A stretch of 64,000 nucleotides of DNA from a virus. The notes below the pieces were generated by a model. It saw only the letters and a list, made by a program, of their open reading frames with translations. It made no database searches and was not told the DNA's origin. Positions 52,613 to 60,546 of the stretch are shown in pieces. A program made the translations under genes and the position numbers. Where the stretch lies: positions 1-64,000 of IMG/VR virus record IMGVR_UViG_3300027970_000021; one strand, written 5' to 3'. The first letter of the stretch is position 1, and each line of letters begins with the position of its first letter.

Positions 52613-54441
52613 TTGTCACCGACTCCAATTTTGAAGAGGTCGTAGGCCTGCTCTCCCGCAGCGGGGAGTACGGCCTGGACTGCGAAACCACGGGGCTTGA
52701 TTTCAAGGCTCGCTTGTTTTCGATCATCATTGCGAGTCGTGAACAGTCCTATTATTTCAATTTCCACGACTACGGGGACGGGACGCCGGTACTTCCGCGC
52801 TCACGTATCCGGGCAATGCAGCCCGTCTTCCTCGGGCAATCGATTTTTTACATTTCGAATGCGAAGTTTGATCTCCGAATGCTGCGGCACGAAGGGCTTG
52901 AGGTAGAGTCCCACGTTTTCTGCACAAACGCACTGGGCCGGGTGCTTAAGAACAATTACTTCGGGCCGAAGGCCTACTCGCTAGAATCCTGGGCTCAGCG
53001 GCTTGGCGACGCCAAGGACGATGCCGTCATGGACTACGTGGTTGAGCACAAGCTCTACTCGGTTGAGAATATTCCAGGGAAGAAAAAAGAATTTAAGCGG
53101 ATGCGCTTTTGGGAAGTCCCCGCGAGCATCATGATTCCCTACGGGGAGAAGGATGCTGAGCTTCACTTGAAGGTCGGATCGCATATTGCAGCGGGGATTA
53201 AGTCGCTGAACGCTCCCGGATCTCCGGGAAATATTCAACGGCTGGCTGAGAACGAGGCGCAGCTAACAAAGGTCTGCTTTGACATGGAGTGGGCAGGCAT
53301 CCGCATTGATCGTGATTACGTAAGGAAGGCACAGGCCTATGAAGAAGAGCAAATTTCCCGCTTCACCGAACGTTTCCGTGAGTTATCGGGTGAGACGTTC
53401 CGGGACTCGTCGAGTTTTCTGGCCGGTGTCTTCAAGCAAGCCGGCTACACCGACTTGCCCACAACCGACAAAGGAAACCCAAGCTTCACCGACGACAACC
53501 TCGACGATCTCGGAGGAGACCTTGCTCAGAGCGTGCGAGATATTCGCTTTCATGCCAAGCGAGTCGGAACTTATTACTCCTCTTTTTTGCACTACGCCGA
53601 CGGAGAGGACCGAATCCACCCAGACATGAAGCAATCGGGCACTGAGACGGGACGCTTCAGCTACGCTGATCCGAACCTACAGAACGTGCCGAAAGAGGAG
53701 AACACCACACATGCTACCACCCCTTCTATCGTACGCTGTAGTTTCGTGCCTGATCCTGGTGACGTGTTTGTTATGGTGGATTACTCACAGCAGGAGTTTC
53801 GACTCATGCTCGACTACGCCGGAGAAACCAAGCTCATCGATGCCATCAACCAGGGGGCAGACGTTCACCAAGCCACTGCAGATATGTTGGGCATCTCGCG
53901 ACAATATGCGAAGACAGTTAACTTTGCGCTTCTCTACGGAGCAGGACCGGCAAAGATGGCTCGAATGCTTTCGATACCTGAGTTCGAGGCACGGGATCTC
54001 CGCGCGCTTTACTTCGGAAGGCTTCCTCGAGTGCAGCGCTTTATCACGCAAGTCATCGATCGTGGTCGAGCCCGCGGTTACGTGGTTAATTGGGCGGGTA
54101 GGCGTTGCCACATCGATTCACCCGACTACGCCTACATTCTCCCCAATCACCTGATCCAGGGAGGAGGCGCGGATGTCATCAAGTTCGCCATGGTGCAGAT
54201 CCACGCGCTCTTGCAGGAGAAAACCGGCGGGCGGTCGAGCATGCGGCTGCAGGTCCATGATGAGGTGGTCTTCCAATTTAACCCTCGCGATCTCGAGCTA
54301 GTTCCAGAAATCCGTCGTATCATGGAGGGGATCTATCGTCCCTTCAACGGGATGAAACTTACCACGTCGTGTGACCACTCCTGGAAATCCTGGGGGGCAC
54401 CCGACAAAGAGAAGGGGCTCCCTGGGGATGAGACGGCCTGA
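52609..54441 (+). CDS. Family A DNA polymerase with 3'-5' exonuclease domain, 610 aa
   Basis: I choose the GTG at 52609, where GTGA overlaps the previous stop; the open frame extends 86 codons upstream as a shadow. The exonuclease begins with GEYGLDCETTGLDF (about residue 19-32). The polymerase has motif A FVMVDYSQQEFRLML (about 387), motif B RQYAKTVNFALLYGAG (about 431) and motif C LQVHDEVVFQF (about 547). The 5' nuclease domain of Pol I is absent, as in other phage polymerases. It replicates the phage B genome. Confidence 0.95.
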   Translation: MIVTDSNFEEVVGLLSRSGEYGLDCETTGLDFKARLFSIIIASREQSYYFNFHDYGDGTPVLPRSRIRAMQPVFLGQSIFYISNAKFDLRMLRHEGLEVESHVFCTNALGRVLKNNYFGPKAYSLESWAQRLGDAKDDAVMDYVVEHKLYSVENIPGKKKEFKRMRFWEVPASIMIPYGEKDAELHLKVGSHIAAGIKSLNAPGSPGNIQRLAENEAQLTKVCFDMEWAGIRIDRDYVRKAQAYEEEQISRFTERFRELSGETFRDSSSFLAGVFKQAGYTDLPTTDKGNPSFTDDNLDDLGGDLAQSVRDIRFHAKRVGTYYSSFLHYADGEDRIHPDMKQSGTETGRFSYADPNLQNVPKEENTTHATTPSIVRCSFVPDPGDVFVMVDYSQQEFRLMLDYAGETKLIDAINQGADVHQATADMLGISRQYAKTVNFALLYGAGPAKMARMLSIPEFEARDLRALYFGRLPRVQRFITQVIDRGRARGYVVNWAGRRCHIDSPDYAYILPNHLIQGGGADVIKFAMVQIHALLQEKTGGRSSMRLQVHDEVVFQFNPRDLELVPEIRRIMEGIYRPFNGMKLTTSCDHSWKSWGAPDKEKGLPGDETA

Positions 54442-54754
54442 GTCAGAGAAGGCGTTTGCAGCGAGGGTCAGAAAAGAAATCGAGGCGATGCCCCGTACGT
54501 GGTGCTTTAAGCCCTTCACCGGCTCGGTACGTGGGATCCCGGATCTCATTTGCTGTGTGTCCGGGTGGTTTGTGTCGCTTGAGTTCAAGAAAGCCGGCGC
54601 TGCCAAGGACTCATCGAGAGAGAGGCTGCAGGAATATGTGGCCTCAAAGATTCGGTTTGCGGGGGCGCCCATTGCTGAGCACCGTGTGACCCCGGCTTCC
54701 TGGCCTGCGATTCGCGAGCGGCTTGTGCAAATGGCGGGAGAGACTTTCTCTTAA
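54428..54754 (+). CDS. VRR-NUC-like nuclease, 108 aa
   Basis: I start at the ATG at 54428, which overlaps the polymerase end by 14 bases; an upstream ATG at 54371 is less likely. The core GSVRGIPDLICCVSGWFVSLEFKKAGAAKDSSRERLQEYV shows the G-x-P-D...E-x-K nuclease motif with the Q/R-rich following helix of the VRR-NUC family, typical of phages. A Holliday junction or flap nuclease role is likely. Last gene of the rightward block, converging on the lysis cluster. Confidence 0.8.
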   Translation: MRRPESEKAFAARVRKEIEAMPRTWCFKPFTGSVRGIPDLICCVSGWFVSLEFKKAGAAKDSSRERLQEYVASKIRFAGAPIAEHRVTPASWPAIRERLVQMAGETFS

Positions 54755-55179
54755 AGCCTGCGGTAATCGTAGTAGTCTTTTGAGAAGCACTTGATTCCGC
54801 TCATTTTCCAGATGTCGTCAACTCCGATGCGCTCCTCGACTTCGACCCGCTTGATACAGGCACCTAGGAAAGTGCGCATGCACTTGTACGTGTGGTGGAA
54901 AATGCAGGGAGCGTCCGCACAAAACAGGTAGCGCTTATCCGCAAACTTGCAGACGAAATCAGCACTGCGAAGCGTGCTACGCAGGAACGCGTCCTCTAGA
55001 TCAAGCTTCCGGTACTCAAGCTTTAGGCAGTCGGTGCCTTTGACTTCCGAGCACCGGGTTGTGACAAGGCCCTTCTCGCTCTCGGATGCAATAAAGATTT
55101 GCCGCACGAGATCCGGGAACTGCGTGATGGATCTCTCGGTTGCACATGCGGTAAAGAAAAGGGCCAGCAGGTATTTCAT
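54751..55179 (-). CDS. Putative lipoprotein, Cys-rich, 142 aa
   Basis: N-terminus MKYLLALFFTAC fits a short lipoprotein signal with a lipobox-like FTAC and lipidation at Cys12, though it is short and imperfect. The body has further Cys residues (CSEVKGTDCLKL; FVCKFADKRYLFCADAPCIF; CMRTFLGAC; KCFSKD), suggesting disulphides in the periplasm. It is the last gene of the lysis cluster, where an outer-membrane spanin would be expected, but it is much longer than usual o-spanins. Confidence 0.55.
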   Translation of the reverse strand: MKYLLALFFTACATERSITQFPDLVRQIFIASESEKGLVTTRCSEVKGTDCLKLEYRKLDLEDAFLRSTLRSADFVCKFADKRYLFCADAPCIFHHTYKCMRTFLGACIKRVEVEERIGVDDIWKMSGIKCFSKDYYDYRRL

Positions 55180-55460
55180 TTCGTGAGCTCAAGCCCAGCC
55201 GAGAGGTACTTGTTGAGCGCTGCCTCTTCGACCTTCAGTAGATCGTAGAGCTCAGCGATCAGAGCCATGTCCTGCTTATCTTGTTTCTTTTCTTCCGCCA
55301 AAATGTCCATCTGCACTTTACGCCAGCGCTCGATCGGCTCACGCTTGAGCTTGACCAGCCCCTTCTCGGCAAAAATCTCGATGATCGAGAGCGCCGTGTT
55401 GAGTGCCGTCATGCCCGGGATGAGCGAATCCGTTGCTGGCAGGGGTACAACAATGTCCAT
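55176..55460 (-). CDS. Lysis-cluster helical protein, 94 aa
   Basis: A mostly helical protein with one moderately hydrophobic stretch (GMTALNTALSIIEIFAEKGLV) and a long charged helix (KREPIERWRKVQMDILAEEKKQDKQDMALIAELYDLLKVEEAALNK). It lies between the lipoprotein and the holin-like gene. The layout would fit a spanin-like or holin-modulating role, but hydrophobicity is low for a membrane anchor. Unassigned. Confidence 0.5.
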   Translation of the reverse strand: MDIVVPLPATDSLIPGMTALNTALSIIEIFAEKGLVKLKREPIERWRKVQMDILAEEKKQDKQDMALIAELYDLLKVEEAALNKYLSAGLELTK

Positions 55461-55466
55461 GGCAGC

Positions 55467-55607
55467 TTAGGCTTTGCCGAGGAATTTCTTCAGGCCGTTG
55501 ATGACAAGCTGAACAATGCTGTTTGACTTGAAGGCCGGGATCAAAGCAAGAGCTTCAGACACCGCGAGAAGCGCACCGAGAATGAGAGCGATCGTCGAAT
55601 TTTCCAT
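55467..55607 (-). CDS. Holin-like small membrane protein, 46 aa
   Basis: ATG at 55607, TAA ending at 55467. Sequence opens MENSTIALILGALLAVSEAL and goes on to ALIPAFKSNSIVQLVING then a Lys-rich end. One hydrophobic segment and a second amphipathic helix, with a basic tail, match small phage holins. It lies just downstream of the endolysin gene. It is short but stands in an otherwise geneless slot of the lysis cluster. Confidence 0.65.
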   Translation of the reverse strand: MENSTIALILGALLAVSEALALIPAFKSNSIVQLVINGLKKFLGKA

Positions 55608-55624
55608 TTTGTTCCCCCGAAACG

Positions 55625-56119
55625 CTAGGTTTTCCTAGCTACCCAAGGATCCAGGAACCCCACAATGGAGAACCTTGGAAACCCTTTTAAGTTACGCTTG
55701 ACACGATAGACCCCATCGCCGTCCGAATCAAGGCCGGAAGGGTTTACATTTCCCTCGACCGTCAAAAAATTACCCTTGCGATCGGGCGAGGTCTCAACGA
55801 TGCCGGCATGCCCGCGCCCTGAGTCATCCGTTCGCTTCCAAATGATGATGCGCCCGGGGCTGGCCTCTTTTCGCTGGTAAAGCTTGTTGCGATTCCAGAG
55901 GGTGAGGCAGTGCTCTGAAAATTGGATGTGATCCAGGCCCGACTGCTCGGCTACTTTCTGCAGGACAGTGCACACAAACGCTGCACACCAAGGCTCGCCC
56001 TGCGCCACGCCGTCTACCGTCTTCTGGAAGCCTTCAATGATGTCGCCGGCATTGGCGCCTGACTCGTGGACGCCGAGATAGATTCTAGCCATGTTCACGG
56101 TTGCTAGGTGCAGATCCAT
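55625..56119 (-). CDS. Endolysin with CHAP domain, 164 aa
   Basis: CHAP (cysteine amidase/peptidase) motifs: GEPWCAAFVCTVLQK with catalytic Cys45, GRGHAGIVETSP with His104, and FLTVEGNVN with the polar third residue. The first 30 residues (MARIYLGVHESGANAGD) match the usual opening of such enzymes. No signal peptide, so it needs a holin. It cuts peptidoglycan at the end of infection. TAATG coupling to the spanin-like gene before it. Confidence 0.85.
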   Translation of the reverse strand: MDLHLATVNMARIYLGVHESGANAGDIIEGFQKTVDGVAQGEPWCAAFVCTVLQKVAEQSGLDHIQFSEHCLTLWNRNKLYQRKEASPGRIIIWKRTDDSGRGHAGIVETSPDRKGNFLTVEGNVNPSGLDSDGDGVYRVKRNLKGFPRFSIVGFLDPWVARKT

Positions 56120-56406
56120 TAGCGTATCCGCTTCAGCTCTCCGCTGATCTCGCCCAGCTTACGATTCATGTCTTGGAGGGTTGCCTGCAACCGTTCCTCT
56201 TTATCATCTAGCCGGGTTTCGATCACGCCAAATCGAGTGACACTTGCGGCCTGCGCCTCGGCCTGGGCGTACTTCAGCGTGTTGATGTCGGCTCTAAGCA
56301 TCGTAAACCAAATCGTACACGGGATCACGACGGCGCTTAGAAACCAAACCAGGCCTCGGAGCAGTTGCCCCGAAACCCCTGCGATCTTGTTGTGCCATTC
56401 GGCCAT
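56119..56406 (-). CDS. Membrane-anchored coiled-coil protein, i-spanin-like, 95 aa
   Basis: N-terminal membrane segment (LLRGLVWFLSAVVIPCTIWF) and a long C-terminal coiled coil (FGVIETRLDDKEERLQATLQDMNRKLGEISGELKRI). This is the layout of inner-membrane spanins, which link the inner membrane with the outer-membrane lipoprotein partner. It comes right before the endolysin gene. A holin accessory is the alternative. Confidence 0.65.
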   Translation of the reverse strand: MAEWHNKIAGVSGQLLRGLVWFLSAVVIPCTIWFTMLRADINTLKYAQAEAQAASVTRFGVIETRLDDKEERLQATLQDMNRKLGEISGELKRIR

Positions 56407-56409
56407 GAG

Positions 56410-57153
56410 CTATCCCCCGCAGACAGCCATTCTAAACGGATTTTTCGGATCGCGGTAGTAGCCTTTGACCCAGTTTTCTCGTGGCCCGCGGTTTGTTTCA
56501 TGCACTTTTATGCAGCCATCAATCCACGCTTTCCCCCACCAGGGGAGCTTCACTTTCCGTAGGAATTTGATGCGGAGATCAGCCAGCCCCCAGTTTTTTG
56601 AGAGCCGCAGCCCTAGCCCCAGCCAGAGAAGCGAGATCGGATCGGGCTCCTCACCTGCTGCCAGCTCAAGGATTGCCCAGTCACCAGGCTGAAGCATCTC
56701 AGTCCACGACCAACGTCCGGGATCGCGGGGGTTGTACTGAAACCAGTGCTTGCGCCCATACTCGAGAATCGCCCAGGCATGCCCTGAATTGTAGTGGTGC
56801 GAGAGGATTGCAAGCGACACCACGTTGTCGTGCGACTGCCCGATGTCAAGCGGCACGAGGTCGCCTTCTGCATTCTCAAATCTGAGCTCGTGCCCAGGCC
56901 ACCGCCCGTGGAGCCCCGGCTCAATCTCAGTCAGCTCCATGTGGCGCTTAAAAGCCAGGAACCCTTCCACTGATCTCGCCTCCGGGTCAAGCTCAAGGAG
57001 CCCCTGCGCCAGCGCGTAGCTCGCGTTCTCGTTGGTTGAGCGCACAGGATATTTCGGACTCAACGGGGGAGCTAGGTTGCCCGGCTCATCTTCAAACAAA
57101 CCCCCGCCATCGGGAGCAATGTAGCGCTCGACGAAGGCGGAGAGGTGGTCCAT
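56410..57153 (-). CDS. Hypothetical protein downstream of the tail-tip gene, 247 aa
   Basis: Soluble, Trp-rich, with a QSHDNVVSLAILSHHYNSGHAWAILEYGRKHWFQYNPRDPGRW core that contains conserved-looking His and Asp. Later parts (WLGLGLRLSKNWGLADLRIKFL; GCIKVHETNRGPRENWVKGYYRDP) also look like a conserved phage family. The many His/Asp could form an active site, perhaps a hydrolase, but I cannot show it. It starts at the stop of the fibre C-terminus (TAATG), which is the natural junction of phage B. Confidence 0.6.
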   Translation of the reverse strand: MDHLSAFVERYIAPDGGGLFEDEPGNLAPPLSPKYPVRSTNENASYALAQGLLELDPEARSVEGFLAFKRHMELTEIEPGLHGRWPGHELRFENAEGDLVPLDIGQSHDNVVSLAILSHHYNSGHAWAILEYGRKHWFQYNPRDPGRWSWTEMLQPGDWAILELAAGEEPDPISLLWLGLGLRLSKNWGLADLRIKFLRKVKLPWWGKAWIDGCIKVHETNRGPRENWVKGYYRDPKNPFRMAVCGG

Positions 57154-58472
57154 TAGTTTCCGACCCTCTCGACGTTGAAATAAGTATTTGCAATAACTCC
57201 CGAAATTGTGAGTGTGCTTGCCGAGTTGTTTCCAAGGCCGTATAGGAAGATTTCAACGTAATCCCCAGCATTCAACTGAAGCGTCGTGCTTCCATTGAAC
57301 GCGTTGATTGTCGTTGCGGCAGATGTTCTGTACCCAAACAGACGAGCGGACGCTCCGTTTTTATATAGGTAAAGCCCGTAATCGGATGCGAGCACGTTCG
57401 CGGAGGCAAGTAGGACTGCAGCACTTACGCGATACTTACCTGACACCGGGGCCGTGAACCGACTATTGCCGGAGCTAAACGATCCAGTTGTATCGAAGAC
57501 TGCGGAAGAGAAGGCCACCTTAACGAAACTATTGTTCGTTGCTACTCCTGTTTGGTTAGCCCCTCCAAGTGTTGCATCCATCGCGACTGTCTCACTGGCC
57601 GCGATCTGCGATGGGCCGGAGATTCGGGAGATGGAGAAGTAGTTGTCAGCAACACCTCCTCCGACGTTTAATGCTCCACCTGAGTTTTGGAAGACTTGAA
57701 TCCCTACCGTGTCCCCTGCGTTAAACAAATATTCTGTTGCACCATTCAAAAACGTACCTGCAGAAGCCGTAGGGCCGAATATGTATGCCAGTGTCCGGAT
57801 ATTGCTTCCGTTTACACGCAGACGAACCTCACGACCGTTGGTCGAGCTTGCGGCAAAAGCTACTTGAGTCGTAATCCTATACCAGCCAGGGACTGGAATC
57901 GTATAGAGACTTGTACCGGTATTCCAAGCCCCGTGCGTGTCGCTGATTGCGGCGTCGAAAGCTACCAGTGTTCCGGTACTGTCTGGAATCGACTGAGTGG
58001 CTGCGCGGCCTGTAGTCATCGCTACGACGCGAGTGTCCGTCTCAGACGACATCTGCACTTGAGACGACCATCCGGTGATGGGGACGAGGAAAGATCCGCC
58101 AAAAACCGTGTTGTTGGCCCAAGCCGTCCCTAACGTGCCATTGAAATAATTATCTGCCTGTTGGCTAATGATTGCGACCGTTGTTGGAGAACCTGTGGCT
58201 ACGAGAATATTGCCTGACCATGGGGTTTTAGATGCGGTAAGCGCCCCCACAACAGAGTTGTTTACGGCTCTAGTTATGTCCATAGAAAGGCCGCTTGGCA
58301 GCGAAATAGAAACTGGTGATCCAGAATTTGTTCCAGAAGTAACTGTAAACATGACTTCAAGAGAATCACCTACGCGCCGATACTTGGCGATAGATGCAGA
58401 AACAGTTCCTAGGCCGACAAATGTAGGAGTGTAGCTCTGCCAATCCGTAACAGGCGTTCCCTGCGTAATAAT
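57152..58472 (-). repeat. Direct repeat copy 2: tail-tip C-terminal region
   Basis: Partner of 18890-20210 (offset 38,262). It shares the stop codon context at one end (ATTAGTTTCC) and loses nucleotide similarity beyond about 58472, although the protein similarity goes on for another 150 residues. Contains the identical 392-bp block at 58024-58415. Confidence 0.9.
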
Positions 58473-60002
58473 TTGAGGCCCGACAACAACATCATCAAAT
58501 GCTAGTGTGTATGCACTAGTGGACACGCTGCTAACATGAAGAATTAAGCGATAGCTGGTGCTGTTTGAGGCAGTTTGGAAGGTTCCACGCCATTTACTGC
58601 CACCAATGAAATTTTCAATAGAACTTGGTGCTGGCTGAATGAGTGTTGCATTTGTAATATCATAAATCCAAACAGTCATGTCGCTTGTAGCAAAGGTTCC
58701 GGAGACAACTTCGTAATCAAACGAAATGCTTTGTACTTGTGCTTTGTCAATGGAGGCGATTGTGAAGTCATAAGAGACGCCTTGTCCTTGACGGTTCGCG
58801 GCATCCTTTACAAAATTAAAATCATAAGCTCCGCGAAGAGGCGTTGTGCTCGAAACGTCCCATGTTACGGTAGCAATGCCTCCAGTCCCATCAACGGGAG
58901 CTGTTCCTGGAGCGTTAGTATATGTGGTCCAGCCGGTAGTAAGGCCAGACTCAGCATCGCCTTCTAGAACATAATTAACTACTTGCGTCTTATCTAAACG
59001 ATAAGGAGCAGCACTAGAAGCGTCGTTCTTAAAATAAGGGTGTCCATCAGATCCGGGATAGAAGCTTCCATAACCAGAAGCAACAGTAGGACCAGTGGTA
59101 GGAGTTGAAAGTTCTACCATACGAGCGGCGTCTTCTAAACTAATAAGACCCGTTCCGTTAGCGTTAATGCTAATATTCCCATTAGTATCCGTGCTAGAAA
59201 TTTCATTACCATCAACGCGAATGTTATCGACATCTAGCTGCGTAATTCCTGACATGGCTCCGGCATCATTAAGAGCAACGGTACTACTTTGAATAAAGTT
59301 ACCAGTCGTTCCATCCCAACGAGCAACGCGGTCATCAACAACAACACCAGAAGCCGCAATGCCCCCAGAACCACCGACTACGCGCCATCGTGCGGTTGAA
59401 TCGTCATATTTAAGAATGACAACACCGCCGTTTTTAAGGGAAATAGTCGAACCGTTTCCAGTAATAATACGGTTGGCGGCAGAAGGATTTGAATCTTCGT
59501 TTGGAATACTAATATCACTGCCGCTAGCATTGATGACATAAAGAACTTTATCTCCGGAAGCTGCAACAATACCGCGCAACGACGTGACAGCGCCGGTAAG
59601 GCGAATCGAACCATAAGTAGCGTTTACAAGAGCGTCAACGTTGCCAGTAGAGGCGTCGTTTTGGTCAGTGACTACAATACCATTACCGTCTAATAGAAGA
59701 CCGGACGAGATTACCGTTCCAGAACCATTACGAGCAAGGATTTTATTAGCGTCACCAACTTCAGTTTTAAGTGAAGATAGTGCAAGATCTTGTACGGTGT
59801 TGCTGTCTCCGTCAATCGTTTTATTTGTAAGCGTGGCTGCGTGGGCTTCCGTTACAACCGGACTAGAAGATGTTCCATTATGATAATTAAGCTTTCCATC
59901 TCCGCTAGTGACATCCAAATCACCCTGGTCGTCGGCTGTGGAGGCGGATTCTGGACGAAGGTTTAAACCCTTCCAAATTTTAGTGAAAACATTGGCAGAC
60001 AT
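57153..60002 (-). CDS. Phage A tail fibre with two C1q-like domains, 949 aa
   Basis: The N-terminus (FTKIWKGLNLRPESASTADDQGDLDVTSGDGKLNYHNGT) is a fibre opening, followed by the usual repeat features (LTNKTIDGDSNTVQDLALSS; ATYGSIRLTGAVTSLRG; VARWDGTTGNFIQSSTVALNDAGAMSGIT). Then comes a carbohydrate-binding-like region (about 330-520) and two C1q-like domains. The C-terminal 420 residues are shared with the secreted phage B protein. If the window is chimeric, the real phage A fibre ends with 19761-18891 instead of 58023-57153. AAGGGG ribosome site before the ATG. Confidence 0.85.
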   Translation of the reverse strand: MSANVFTKIWKGLNLRPESASTADDQGDLDVTSGDGKLNYHNGTSSSPVVTEAHAATLTNKTIDGDSNTVQDLALSSLKTEVGDANKILARNGSGTVISSGLLLDGNGIVVTDQNDASTGNVDALVNATYGSIRLTGAVTSLRGIVAASGDKVLYVINASGSDISIPNEDSNPSAANRIITGNGSTISLKNGGVVILKYDDSTARWRVVGGSGGIAASGVVVDDRVARWDGTTGNFIQSSTVALNDAGAMSGITQLDVDNIRVDGNEISSTDTNGNISINANGTGLISLEDAARMVELSTPTTGPTVASGYGSFYPGSDGHPYFKNDASSAAPYRLDKTQVVNYVLEGDAESGLTTGWTTYTNAPGTAPVDGTGGIATVTWDVSSTTPLRGAYDFNFVKDAANRQGQGVSYDFTIASIDKAQVQSISFDYEVVSGTFATSDMTVWIYDITNATLIQPAPSSIENFIGGSKWRGTFQTASNSTSYRLILHVSSVSTSAYTLAFDDVVVGPQIITQGTPVTDWQSYTPTFVGLGTVSASIAKYRRVGDSLEVMFTVTSGTNSGSPVSISLPSGLSMDITRAVNNSVVGALTASKTPWSGNILVATGSPTTVAIISQQADNYFNGTLGTAWANNTVFGGSFLVPITGWSSQVQMSSETDTRVVAMTTGRAATQSIPDSTGTLVAFDAAISDTHGAWNTGTSLYTIPVPGWYRITTQVAFAASSTNGREVRLRVNGSNIRTLAYIFGPTASAGTFLNGATEYLFNAGDTVGIQVFQNSGGALNVGGGVADNYFSISRISGPSQIAASETVAMDATLGGANQTGVATNNSFVKVAFSSAVFDTTGSFSSGNSRFTAPVSGKYRVSAAVLLASANVLASDYGLYLYKNGASARLFGYRTSAATTINAFNGSTTLQLNAGDYVEIFLYGLGNNSASTLTISGVIANTYFNVERVGN

Positions 60003-60012
60003 TTATACCCCT

Positions 60013-60507
60013 TTAATCTTGTTGAAGGATAGCTTTTGCGCTAAAAGAAATAGTGCCTGTATGGTTGATAGTACCAACGGCAGTTGTAGTGAAAGAAACG
60101 GCTCCAGCATCGGAAACTGAAAATTCAATATTGGCTCCAGGGGCCGTGGCCATGCGTGTAACCGACCATTTAGAGCCTGATGAATTGTCTGGGTCGTAAA
60201 CGGCAGTAAACTCACCGGCCTCAGATAGGTGGGTAGTTGGTGAGTCCCCTTCACGATAAACAGCATAAGTAACAGTGAAGGCCCGAACTAATAGTACCGG
60301 GAATTGTAGAGCCGTAATAGGCTGGTCAGTTACAACGTTATAAGCGTCAATATTAAGTACCTGAGGAGGAACGTCATAGGGACCAACAATACCAGAAAGG
60401 GCCTGTTCGACTGCTTCGGCGAAAGCAATAATAGCCTCAGACCAATTTGGACTTTCCCCAGAATCCGGGAATGCGATAGGTGTACCTGAAATAGTAATAA
60501 TTGGCAT
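60013..60507 (-). CDS. Small tail protein upstream of fibre, 164 aa
   Basis: N-terminus ITISGTPIAFPDSGESPNWSEAIIAFAEAVEQALSGIVGPYDVPPQV, then a beta-rich C-terminal half (RAFTVTYAVYREGDS; FTAVYDPDNSSGSKWSVTRM; TGTISFSAKAIL). Similar small beta proteins often sit next to fibre genes and may be the base or attachment of fibres. Lies 10 bases before the fibre ATG. Confidence 0.65.
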   Translation of the reverse strand: MPIITISGTPIAFPDSGESPNWSEAIIAFAEAVEQALSGIVGPYDVPPQVLNIDAYNVVTDQPITALQFPVLLVRAFTVTYAVYREGDSPTTHLSEAGEFTAVYDPDNSSGSKWSVTRMATAPGANIEFSVSDAGAVSFTTTAVGTINHTGTISFSAKAILQQD

Positions 60508-60546
60508 AACATTAGTTGTTAACCGCCAACTATAAAAGTATAGGGC

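Noticed and set aside
18890-58472. Transposon or prophage explanation for the paired repeats
   Set aside because: The repeats are diverged coding homologues within fibre genes and have no inverted ends, target duplications, transposase or integrase; phage B has no lysogeny gene in view.
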